Translations under genes and position numbers: made by a program
Assembly (NCBI GenBank): GCA_030407005.1
Contig: JAUDYN010000006.1
Span: 2,232,001-2,296,000 of the forward strand
Source: Desarmillaria ectypa
Lineage: Eukaryota; Basidiomycota; Agaricomycetes; Agaricales; Physalacriaceae
Direction of reading: 5' to 3'
DNA: 64,000 nt
The notes under the pieces: model-generated
The model's input: only the letters and a program-made list of their open reading frames with translations
Told to the model about the DNA's origin: nothing
The model's database searches: none
Part shown: positions 42,477-53,409 of the stretch, in pieces
Position numbering within the stretch: position 1 is the stretch's first letter
Layout of the letters: each line of letters opens with the position of its first letter

Positions 42477-44718
42477 ATGCCGTATCTCCCTAACCCTGTT
42501 CAGACTCTTAGACGCTCCTTTCGACACTCTATCTCCTATACGCGTTATCAGGGACGCTCATTTTGTTCTTCTTATTTACTTTACTCGCTAGCGCAGGTAT
42601 ATTCCGCAACCTCCGACCAGACCTTTGGACTACAGACAAAGGATGGCTATCGATGGATACCCATATTTATAATACTCATAAACTTACCAACTCTCCTACC
42701 ATGACTCCCACAATTACCACGCTAGGTCCCGATGGCTTGACTTACGGTGCTGAACCGACAGTTGTCAGCCCCGAAATTGGTTCCTTGCCTATGCGACCTG
42801 TTCACCGGCCGCTTGCCGATCCGGAGCATTTGACCATGGAAGAACTAACGCAACTGGTGTCCACCACGGAAGGATACTTCGCAAGAGATTGGAGTTTGGG
42901 TCTTGGCTGATATGTGGCGACTTTGCAAATATGGTCCATGCCAACTTCGTTAGAGCAGATGTGGTATATTATCGAATCAGCATTACTACAAGCCAAGCTT
43001 CTTTTCCGGACACTTATTATTCCTTCGTTCATCTATGCGATTAGTTGCGAGTACGATATGTGAGTGCACTGCCCTTGTCGTGATTTCTCCGCACTTAAGC
43101 ACAGCTAAAGGCATGTATGCTCCAACTACGCTCGAATGGTTAACAAAGGGTACGCGGCCTTGATTGAATTCAAACACTACGGCCATTAAGCTCCATCCGT
43201 ACTCATCACAGGGACGTATTGGGAAGCAATGAATGGCTCGGTCTTCCCATCGATCAACAGACGGCCTGGGTTCTACCTATAAATCTGATGATCAACATCA
43301 CCCATCTTCGTCAATCGCACCCAGTCATTACTGTATCTGATTACCTTCGCCTGTATGGTCACGACAGCGATGCCGAAGCTCCCGACGGTCAATGGCAGAG
43401 GGTATTCTACCATCTGACAGAAAATGTACTCACCGGGAAAATTCCAGACCTGTATGTCATCGAAAATGGGTGGTGGTATGACCCTCCCGGAACTGTGAGG
43501 GTTGATGAGATGATCACAAGAACTGATGAAGAAGCAAATGATTTAGACGTAGAGGAAGGAGGGATTTGTAGAACATTGAAGGACGCCCTGCCGGGTGATC
43601 AAGTACTTCTAGATTGGAATAAAGCACAGGAGTAGCTGGGCATCTGGAGTGACGAAGATCTGGAGAGGGTGATAGTTGAGAATGGATGGGAAGTGGTACA
43701 TACTTTCAGACCCCAGTAAGTACCTCCTCTTACCACAGCAGGGGATTATTGAATGATGCCTATGAAGATTAAGGATGGAGTACAGCAAGGCAGTAGTGGA
43801 TTCCGATACGACATATCACGCCTCGAAATGTGTTATGTGGATTCAAGAATGATATTGGAGGTCGCAAGGAAAAAGTTGTCCTGCTTGCTGGAGAGGTACA
43901 TTATAGACGGAAGCCCGTAGGTCGCCATGATTCTGCTGTCTCTAAATATCTCATTTTGTCAAGGGGTCCATGCGGTTTACAACGCGTGCTACTTTGGACG
44001 AATTCGCCAGCTTGGTCCTAGATGATATCCGCAGGATCGATGCTGTCTCAGCTCTTGCGGATGTAATGGTTGAGTGCATGTACACGTTCACGGAAGGTAG
44101 ACTCTGGATGGGGACGCATATGCGTCGTGGTGACTGTGAGTTGTACTTTTTTTAAATAGCTATTCCGAGTATTTATTCACAACGCTCAGTTGTGAGGTAC
44201 AACTGGGTAATGAAGACGACCCTAGAAGAGCATATCGCTAGGGTCAAGAACCATCTAAAGAAAGGAAGAGAGTTCATCGGGATAGTGAGAAAGGGGAAGA
44301 AACATTGAGAACTTCCAACGTCCCAGTATCGCTACGAATTACACCAGACGTGGACGTTCTCAAGAAAAAGGCGCCATTACCAGGAGACTGGTGCATATTC
44401 TGCTCTCGCTCAACCGAATTATCGTTCGCTAACAGTAGATATCAGATTCTATGTTGCAACGAACGAACGGGACACAAAGATCTTGGAGGGATTCCGTCGA
44501 GAAGGTACCGTCTTCATGGATGATCTCCTCACCATCGAAGATCGGCGCGGTGAGTTATCGTGGCCACTGATGCTTACTGATTTTCGTGGCTTGGTAGAGC
44601 AGCTCGTCTTATCGCGTGCTGGTTCTTTTACGGGCATGCCATGAGTTCAGTTGCTGGTGGCGTGATGAATTTGCGAGCAATAAGAGGGATGGACCCGCGC
44701 ACTGCAGACGTGGACTGA
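42477..44718 (+). pseudogene. O-fucosyltransferase-like membrane glycosyltransferase, decayed
   Basis: The product resembles a family of Agaricomycete type II membrane proteins carrying the HMRRGD motif of GDP-fucose O-fucosyltransferases. Recognisable in order: start MPYLPNPVQTLRRSF; signal anchor TLILFFLFTLLASAGIF (about 42550-42600, +1 shifted against the start); LTMEELTQLVSTTEGYFARD; MWYIIESALLQAKLLF (42970); CSNYARMVNKG (43120); GLPIDQQTAWVLPINLMINI (43235); VIENGWWYDPPGTVRVDEMI (43455); MRFTTRATLDEFASLVLDDI (43970); RLWMGTHMRRGD (44100); and a C-terminus MSSVAGGVMNLRAIRGMDPR ending at 44718. Lesions: frameshift about 42545, TGA after SLGLG (42908), TAG after NKAQE (43633), frameshift about 43800. 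Introns at 43060-43110 and 43150-43211 still look functional. An unusual splicing pattern could explain one lesion, hardly all. Confidence 0.7.
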
Positions 44719-45289
44719 CCAGTAGCGTTGCATTTACATCCAATCGTCCAATCAAGAGATTATTAGGACCTGCCAATGGGGCAGTTGCAACTTGTTCGTT
44801 ACCATTCTCCGGAAGGATATTACTGCGGGTTGCAAGGGTGGCAGTGGTAGGTTGGCGTATCCGTTTCTGCTTGATTTTTATATCTGTGTGCGCGAAGCCT
44901 AGACTAATATGCCTTATTCAAAGCCCGAAGTCTTTGGGTTTGACTGAGTCATTGGTCAATTTCAAGAAGTGGTCTGATTGTATCTGTACTCTTCTATACT
45001 CTGGCAAGTGGTAGCAGTATTTATCCCGGCAGCATACCTGCATCGCGGCTAGTCTTGTGTCATCTAACTCGACAGCTCGCTAAAGCCCTTATAATTTTAT
45101 ACCACTTATTCCACGAAATATATAGTACACGAACTAATATATAAGCGGGAACAATCGAAATCCAATTGCATTTGTCATTGTCACGACTGGATCTAAAAGG
45201 TCGTCTCATTTCTATTGATGTACTGTAGTAGTGATCAAAATTTTACTCTGCTATGAGATTGTTAATCGGCGATGCGGGAAAGATTTACT
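44719..45289. other. Intergenic, converging 3' ends
   Basis: About 570 bp, AT-richer (taatttataccacttattcc, 45090-45110), lying between the pseudogene and the stop of carboxylesterase A. No gene seen. Confidence 0.5.
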
Positions 45290-47540
45290 TTAGATTCGCA
45301 ACTCCGCTATTACATCATTCATCCAAAATTTGCACCGGTCGATTTCAGCACTACTAATTGACGACATCCGCGACGCGGTCATTGTATCGTTTCCTCGAAT
45401 AAAGACCATCCGTTGTCGAGTATTATTAGGCGTGACGTATTTCTCCCAGGAAGAGGATGAGGCAGTAGCTTTGAATGAAGACGGGCTTCCGCTTGAAGCA
45501 AAAGTTGTCCAATATGCTATGGCTTCTCTGGCAAGGATAGCCTCACTCTATTGCATAACATTAAAAGCGGTTTCCGTGGGCAGTGGAAAAATACTGACAG
45601 TATTGAATGAATTAAACGTATTACCCGCATTTCCAAATGTGCTAAGAGGAACGTTATGTCGATATTGAAGATTGTGAGTTGGCACTGCACTCACTTTGTT
45701 CCCGAAAAGAGATAGTAGACATCCGATGTATGCATGGCCCCAAGATAAGGCTGAGACTCGTATAACACGGTGTCCGGCGCGTCCCACCTACGTTAGATAT
45801 GAGGACGGGAGGGGATATTAGAGAATTTACGAATAAGTACGCATAAGCGTAAACGTTGTCCACTCCGGAATCAGTCAATTTTTCTGCAAGGAACCAGTTC
45901 CTACGACCAAATCACAATCATTTAAAACACCAGATATAAACGGTGTACACTCACAAGCACCAGAAATCGATATCTCTTGCAATCGTTGACACGCGATCCC
46001 ATTGCGTGGAGAAAGGACTTTCAGGTACATTTGGCGAAGGGTACAATTTCAATGCCTTGTGTAAGGTAGTATTGGACTGTAAGAATATCCATGTTAGACA
46101 GGTATGAGCTATAACATGGTGGTACGGACAAGTGCTGGCCACCAATATAGGATTAATTCCTTGATGTCGTCATCGTTTTGGAAGTCGCTGGGTTGGCCAA
46201 GAGTGAAGGTACGACCGTCTCCAATGCAATGGCCTCCAATGTATTCCACGGGGCTGAAATCACCGGACGCTATCAATCGAGTTGGGAGACCAGGCATGAA
46301 ACCTGTCGGTCCCTCTACTACTGGTGCAAATTGGGAAGGCTCTGTGGTCGGAAGACGATTGGTAGCACTGACGATAGCACCTAGTGATCATTTAGCAATG
46401 TTTTACAAGAATTGACAGGTTGAGCCAACCAAGAGATGCTTTGCGAAGACATTTCAAAGCATCCGTGCCATGCGACGGGCATCCGATGAGTTGTGTGACG
46501 TTACCTGTCAAAATTTATTGATGAGCTTCGGGCATGCCAGGCACGATCTGCACGGACTGAAGGTTTCTTCGACTTCAACATCTGTACGCGTGGGTCCGAA
46601 AGCGATAGATTGCGCTACTGCTCGCTTGAAGGGAACGGGTCGTGTTCCTGATGAAGATCAGTGAGTGGCGGAGATCCTGGAAGACCTGACATACCGCCAT
46701 AGGCGGTTATTTGCATCATTACGCTAGCGCCCCCGGAACTTTCACCGTATATAGTGACATTGTCGGGGTCACCACCAAAGTTATGTATATGTCGTTGTAT
46801 CCACTCAAGAGCTGCGCGTTGATCCAACAGGCCGACATTCAAATCTCCATCAGCTGCAACTAGGTGCCCGCCCAAGAATCCCAAAATCCCGAGTCGATAG
46901 GCGATGGAGACGCCAACCAATCCGCTGTGATGTTGTTCAACCCAATCATACATTGGGAATCCTTGAGGCGACTGGAATTTTGATCAGATTTCTGCAACAA
47001 TTCTATGAAGAAAGTTGAGCTTGCATTGGAAGAGAATCCCCCGCCCTAAGTGACGCGTCAACAGGAAATGCGGCACCAGGATGGGATAATGACCCACATG
47101 TATGTAGACGGCCACGGGAAGGGCATCACCTTTGCTTGCATTTCTGGGCTTCCACACATTTAACGTCAAACAATCTTCAAGATAGACTCAAGCTGGCGTC
47201 TAGAACAGAGAATATCTAAGTCCCTACCTTCTGAACCTACACCCACCATTGCCGGGACCTGTAGACAAGGCGGTCCCCAATTTCTCGCATCCATGATCTC
47301 GTTCGTGACAACTTGTTCATCCATTGATCGAGGAGCTCTCCACCGAAGGGCGTCTACCGGTGGCTGAGCATAGGGAATACCACCGAAGAAGACGACTGGT
47401 CCATGCTGTATGCCACTTGGAGACGTGTCATTGCCAGCAAAAGCCATGTATCCCAGGCCAACGACAGGTCCTAGCTTCGACGTGAAGTGTTCCAATGCAA
47501 AGGTAGATGTTATCAGAACAGGGAAGAAAAGCAGGCCCAT
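45290..47540 (-). CDS. Secreted type-B carboxylesterase/lipase A
   Basis: Twelve exons by eye: 47540-47228, 47174-47098, 47045-47025, 46971-46695, 46647-46558, 46504-46430, 46380-46130, 46076-45955, 45900-45841, 45787-45695, 45641-45599 and 45547-45290. All phases agree, giving 559 residues, the normal size. The start MGLLFFPVLITSTFA is a signal peptide; an upstream ATG at 47606 is possible but lacks one. Hallmarks: IHGGGF oxyanion motif (split by an intron), VTIYGESSGGAS with the nucleophile Ser at about 215, VEYIGGHCIGDGRTF for the acid region, and GAMHTSDVYYLF with His at about 448. It hydrolyses carboxylic esters outside the cell; the substrate is unknown. The intron after exon 3 starts with GC (47024). 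Tandem paralogue of the next gene, 260 bp away. Confidence 0.88.
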
Positions 47541-47800
47541 TACTTGGCGAGAGGACGAAGGTGGCCATTGTCTTGTAGTATGAATCATTTGAGCGCACAA
47601 GCACACGGTTGAATCTGATAACAGTCATATATTGGCTGGATGGCCGTGAATGACGGACAATCGTGGTTGAAGCTAGTCCAAAAGGGTACAGTCTGGAAAG
47701 CGATCGGCTGCCGCCAAACACGTGGACTCTTGTGGGTCCGCGACATAGACCGTTGGCGCATTATTGTAACGCAAAATGGATTGGTCATTTGACAAAAATA

Positions 47801-50126
47801 CTATACCCGAGTCTCAGCGGTCACGTCCTCGCTCATCCAAAACCTACACCGTGCTATCTCATCGTCCGGGACTGTCTCCATGTGAGATGCCGTTATTGTA
47901 TCATTCCCACGTGAGAGGACCATTCGTCGACGGGCATCGGAGCCAAAATACTGTTCCCAGAGAGGTACATGAACAGCTTGATCAGATGAAGGGTCACCTG
48001 TGCTAGCGAACGAAGTCCAGTACTTGATGGCCTCCTGCGAAAGCGTAGCTTCACTCTATGTAAAAAAAATATAGGTCAGTGAAGGAAATTGCGCGGAGAA
48101 CAGAGGGACAACGAACGGCGTTGAAAGGCGTAAAGGTATTCCCTGCATTCCCGAATGTACTGAGGTATCTTCATCAATTGTCGACGGCTTCCAGGCACTA
48201 TCAATGACCTACTTGGTACCTGGTCATAGAGCGCTAAACATACATTTCAATCTGGGAAACCACAGCACTTACCGGAGAATAGATAGTAGAGATCTGAGGT
48301 GTGCATGGCACCCAGATAAGGTCTTGCATCATAAAGCACAGTGTCGGGGGCGTTCCACCTGGACAAGAACGTCAGATTTCGTTCAAAAAGCGACCGAAAG
48401 GACGCTTTACGTGTAGGAAAATACGCTTTTTCCACCTCTGCTCACCAGCCTTTCTGCTAGATACCAGTCCCTACAAAGGCACTCAAAATTTCAGCGACAA
48501 AGGTGTGCTTTCAAGATTGGCTTACAAGCATGTGAAAACCACCTCTCCGGCCATCGTCCAAGCGCGATCATACTGAGTCGCAAAAGGACTACCCGAGATC
48601 TGCGGAGAGGGGTAGAGCGTTAATGCTTTTGCCATCGTGGCATTCGACTGTATATAAGCATCAGTCAGGTGAAGGGAGACGATATAAAGGAAGGGAGGCA
48701 TACAACAGCAGGCCATCTGGAGAACACTAGACGTTCGATATCAGCATCTGTGACAAAGTCTTCCGGAGCACCACCAGCAAACGTCCGCCCATCGTCTGTG
48801 CAGTGTCCGCCGATGAACTCGACGGTGCTGAAATTCCCAGACTCAATCAAGCGAGATGGCAGACCGGGGAGAAAACCTGTCGGGCCTTCAATGACAGGTG
48901 TAAATTGAGAGGGTTGATTGCCTTGGACGCGGTTTATGGCGCTTACAATGGCTCCTAGGAACGGGTTAGTCGTGGTAGCTGAGCTTTTGGTGATATTGTA
49001 CCGAGAGATGCTCTCCGTAGACATGGCATGGCATTACTGCCGGATGACGGGCATCCAATAAATTTGGTTGCAGAGACTAGATAATTTGATCATGAATCTG
49101 TGCGCACAGCAAAGTTTGAAAACTCACGAAATGTTGCCTCCACCTCTGTTTGGGTTCGGGTAGGCCCAAAACCTATTGATTGTGCCACCACACGCTTGAA
49201 AGGAATCGGCCTTGTACCTGAGAAAAGGACTGTTACTGGACGAAATCCAAACTGACAGAAAAACCGACCTCCGTACGCAGTGACTTGCATAACCATGCTA
49301 GCACCTCCAGCGCTTTCTCCATAAATGGTAACATTCTCTGGATCACCGCCAAACTTGGATATGTGTCGCTGTATCCACTCGAGGGCAGCGCGTTGATCAA
49401 GTAATCCAACATTTAAATCTCCGTCGGCGGCCACCAGAGAGCCGCCTAAAAAACCCAAGAGTCCAAGTCGATAGGTGATGGAAACGCCAACCAATTTTCC
49501 GTGTTGTTCTATCCAGTCGTAGAGGGGAAACCCTTGCGGTGACTAGACCATAAAACCATCAACTTACAAAAAGGGTACGCCACCAAAGAACACTTACATT
49601 AGCATCAAACCCCCCTCCCTAGACACGGAAAAGATGAATATTAAGTACACGACTAATATCATGATAAGAATACCGACGTGAATGTAAACGGCAACCGGAA
49701 GGGCATCTTCTTCAGAAGCAGACTTGGGTTTCCAGATGTTGACTTTTAAGCAATCTGACACCTATTTAGCTTGATTTCCGAGCTTCGGTAGCGAATCTAA
49801 CCTTCTGAACCGATTCCCACCGTGGCTGGACGTTGCAAACACGGAGGACCCCAGCCCCTGGCGTCCACAACCTGGCTCGTCTGGGCTTCCTCATTCAGCA
49901 TTCGCGGTGCTCTCCAGCGAAGGTCACCGATAGGCGGCTGCGCGTAAGGAATATTGCCGTAGAAAACAACTGGTCCATCTTCGAGTCCAGTCGGGGAAGT
50001 TGCATTACCAGCGTACAACGCGTATCCGAGGTTGACGACAGGCCCTAAAGACGACGTAGATGATTGTCCTACCGCACACGTCAATGCGACGAGATGGGCT
50101 GCCAAAAGGGCAAATAGCATCTTCAT
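47801..50126 (-). CDS. Secreted type-B carboxylesterase/lipase B
   Basis: Thirteen exons by eye: 50126-49802, 49754-49678, 49618-49598, 49542-49269, 49217-49128, 49076-49002, 48954-48704, 48647-48526, 48470-48411, 48358-48273, a 7 nt microexon 48219-48213, 48159-48117 and 48055-47801; 561 residues. Signal peptide MKMLFALLAAHLVALTCAVG. Motifs: IHGGGFDAN, VTIYGESAGGAS (Ser about 218), EFIGGHCTDDGRTF, GAMHTSDLYYLFSG (His about 451), ending TAETRV. Eight exon lengths (77, 21, 90, 75, 251, 122, 60, 43) equal those of gene A, so the two arose by tandem duplication. One intron (48220-48272), splitting the G of LFSGT, is absent from gene A. Likely extracellular ester hydrolase; the substrate cannot be read from sequence. 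Confidence 0.9.
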
Positions 50127-50834
50127 GACAATGTACGGGCTCCAGAAGTCTTGCAGAGGTTTTTATGATGGCAGCAAGGCAGGCAATGTGACATGGCTCG
50201 AGCTTTAGATAGTATAGCGGGCCGCATTTCACTGTTTGCGATATGGACAAGCCTAGTTATAAATGACAATGTGCTAGCCGGAGTCCGGACCGCTCTACGG
50301 ACCGTTGTCACAAGAGCTGAATCGAAAGAATGTTCATTTTTAGTTTCGAAATCAGCATTTGTTATTGACAAAAACGCACGGATTTGCAGGCCCGGGCCAG
50401 CTGAGCATTTGCCTGGGAATTTAAAATCCCGCCCTACTGAATATTAAATGAGCTGTTATAGGTCAAGCATATGTCAGAATGGTGTAAGGAAATTTTTGAA
50501 GGTGGAGAAACTATGTAGGGAGGTTGATCGCTGAGCCTAGTCTCGTGACCGGTATGTGGATTCAGAAGTGTGGGAATTCTTTGCCTATCTGAAAACTAGC
50601 TCGCACAACTCAGGTAAATAAGCGTAAATTAATCTACCTCGGTAGTTCGTTGTAAGTATATTACAGTAATGTAAGGAAAAGGCATCATAAACAGAAAGTA
50701 AGTCAAAGAGACGAAATATGAGATAGGAAAGACGGCAACTGGATGGTGAGTAGCCATGCCCGCACGTGCACGTACCGCTCGCGTGACACAGCTTTCTACT
50801 ATTTCTACCCTTCCTAGCGCACCAACTTTTGAAC
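50127..50834. other. Divergent promoter region of carboxylesterase B and the Atg15-like gene
   Basis: About 0.7 kb. Only minor ORFs without domains. The gene B leader has a possible TATA-like ctatactatctaaagc (complement near 50205-50220). No RNA gene or repeat noticed. Confidence 0.45.
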
Positions 50835-52289
50835 ATGTTGTCGTACCTCCCTACTGCCCTCCAAGCTCTCGTGTCTTTATTCCTTTCACAGAATGCAGCG
50901 CCTGCGAACGAACTCCACTTCCAATTGAGACATACACATGCTGTATCAAACGGGTCCAGGATCGTCTTCTCGGATGCCACTAAATCTGGCTTCATCTCCG
51001 AGACGTACTCTGTCAATACAAGACCTCTAATCGTCAGTCAGCCATCTTCACTGACTGCATACTTCAGCGCAAGACGTCGCAGCATAAGGGAGTTGCAAAA
51101 TGAGGTTGAGCCGCTGGCGTGGGTCAGCGAAACAACGACTGGGCCGCATACGGAGAAAAGAGAGACGTTAGTGCAGCTGGCGAAGATGACATCTAATTCC
51201 TACTTTGAGCCAAAGGACAAAGAGTGGTATGATTTAGGGGACGAGTGGAATGCTGTATGTGTCGCGTTTCCTACTCGTGTTTGCAGCTACGTTAATGCTG
51301 CATAGACATACTCTTATGGATGGGAACCCGATGCCGATGGATTCCGCGGTCACGTCTTTGTATCTACGGATGAGTCTACTGTCGTGATTTCCATTAAGGG
51401 TACCTCTGTACCATGGCTAGGAGGCGGACCAACCGTTGCCAAGGATAAGTTGAACGACAACCTCCTGTTCTCGTGCTGCTGCGCTAGAGTAGGTCCTACA
51501 TGGTCGACGGTCTGCGGATGTTATCAAGGAGGATACAAATGCGGTCTAGATTGTGTCCAGGAAACCTTGGTGGAGGACAGTCTGTTCTACTCTATCGGGA
51601 CGGTATGTTCTGCGTATATGTTTTGAACTAAGGCTGTAACGGATATTCAGAATCTTTACAGCAACATCTCATATATGTATCCCGAAGCTAATATTTGGCT
51701 TATCGGACATTCTCTTGGTGGAGCTTTGGCCTCCCTGCTAGGAACAACGTTCGGCGCTCCGGTGGTTGCATTCGAAGCTCCCAGCGAGAGGATGGCAGCT
51801 CGTCGTTTGCATCTGCCTTCACCTGTAGGTTCTCCTACGTCACTTATAATCGATGCTGACCGTCCTGGTAGCCTTCGACGCAGCACATAACACATGTCTT
51901 CAACACTGGTGATGTCCGTCCTCTCGCTCCACATCCTCGAATGCAGTCTAATACAGCAAACGTTCATACTAGCCAATCCCAATGGGCACGTGCACAGGTG
52001 TTACATCCACCTGTGCGACGGGTGGATATGCGCTGGAATCGCGTTGCCACATGGGCAAGCTCATCAAATATGATACGGTGAAGAAGCTTCGATGGAGCGT
52101 CAACGTTCAGAACCATCCTATCAAGGTGATCATCGACAATCTTTTCAACGACGATTGGGAAGAAGGAAGAGAGGTTCCCGAACCTGTCGATGAGGACGAA
52201 GATTGCACGGTCTGCTTCTTTTTTGTTGGCCTTAACACCATTTACTCATGTTGTTGATACAGGATTGTTTCCAATGGGAGTACGTATGA
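50835..52289 (+). CDS. ATG15: Atg15-like vacuolar phospholipase (class 3 lipase)
   Basis: Six exons by eye: 50835-51254, 51306-51602, 51651-51824, 51872-51913, 51973-52209 and 52263-52289; 398 residues. Hydrophobic N-terminal signal anchor (MLSYLPTALQALVSLFLSQN). Family landmarks: LAKMTSNSYFEPKDKEWYDL, YGWEPDADGFRGHVFVS, VVISIKGTSVPWLGGGPT, the Cys-rich stretch LLFSCCCARVGPTW...CGCY, the lipase elbow IWLIGHSLGGALASLLG (Ser about 260), HVFNTGDPIPMGTCTGVTST, ESRCHMGKLIKYDTV and a C-terminal acidic EDCTDCFQWEY. In yeast Atg15 reaches the vacuole through the MVB pathway and breaks down autophagic-body membranes. Introns 4 and 5 have weak donors (gtccgt, gtctgc) but restore the family sequence. 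The extreme C-terminus is the least certain part. Confidence 0.9.
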
Positions 52290-53409
52290 TATCCGCTGTG
52301 CATTCATTATTTTAATAATATCTGTGGAATTCCCATCCAACTCACGATTGATGTATCGAATGCTTGCGAAAATTCTATACCGGAAATGATTGAGAGGAAC
52401 ACTGAAGTCTTTGGATTTTTCGGCTGCCAGCCAGATGTCATTAATGACGCAAGGGCTTGACTACGGTACGTCTGTTATCCACAATGTGTTGTCCACGATA
52501 TTATCATGAGGGTGTTCCCGGTGCCATTCCCAATAATAACGAGTGGTATATTATTTCTTCCCTCTATCGATACCCAAACAAAAACCCAACACATTCCGGG
52601 ACAGGTATAAGAGAAGGTTAGTCTCGAAGAACTACGCCCAAAAACATCCTAACATTTGCATAGGATTTCATACGTTCTGTATTAGCCGCAGACAAGCAGC
52701 AGCTCCTCTGCACAGGTATATGTTCTCATACACAGGTTTGACTACTGCGCTAACATTGATTCATATAGGATTCCGTGGAGCTCCTGGAGCACTGAGTACT
52801 GAGTATGAACTGAAAAAAAAAAAAAAAACTTGTGCGTATCTCTTCCTGGCGACATAGGCTCCCGCCTTCTCCAACAAAACTACGGTGCGACAGCGATGTG
52901 ACAGGTGGATCTGCTGAGTATCGTCGCACATCCTCGGACGTCTCGGAGACCCGACTCTCTGGCAAGTTCCCTTTGGAGCCGGAAGCGAAGCCTGTATCGG
53001 TCGATGAGACGCGCTGCCGGTGGCTGCCGAGCAATCGAAGCTTCCTATGAAGCGCACGACGCGTCGTAGTCAGGCAGGGCCAGAAAATTTCCCCAGAAAA
53101 TGGCCCAAATTGTTCAAAAAGGCCATTATTTGTCCCATCGCACTGGTTATAAAGTCGGGGAATCGTTGAAGGAGATCCGTTTTGCCTCTTTCTTCCCTAC
53201 CCTCACATCCGTCCGCACCCATATCCGCTTATTTGCCCCTGCCTTTACGTTGATTACTAGAACTAGCTCTACTTTAACATTATCTTTATAACGTACCCTG
53301 TACGCAATTCCGGCTGTGGTACCAGCTCCAAGCTCTTTTCAACTACCGACATTATCGACGCTTTTTACTTATCTCTTCCCATTTTATATCAATACGGCCG
53401 CTTTCCATC
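52290..53409. other. Intergenic, includes an A16 run and the leader of the RRM gene
   Basis: About 1.1 kb. A homopolymer A run lies at about 52814-52829. Short ORFs on both strands (for example 52832-53050) are mirror-image frames of one GC-rich stretch, without domains. Bases about 53160-53400 are pyrimidine-rich (tcttccctaccctcacatcc), typical of a fungal 5' leader, just upstream of the RRM gene. Confidence 0.5.

Noticed and set aside
42477..42704. MPYLPNPVQTLRRSF frame read straight through to 42704 as a complete small protein
   Set aside because: The hydrophobic anchor and all later family motifs lie in the other frame, so this is the start of the pseudogene followed by a frameshift.
45330..45668. 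112-codon plus-strand ORF
   Set aside because: It lies opposite the last exons of carboxylesterase A, whose frame and splice phases are fully consistent.
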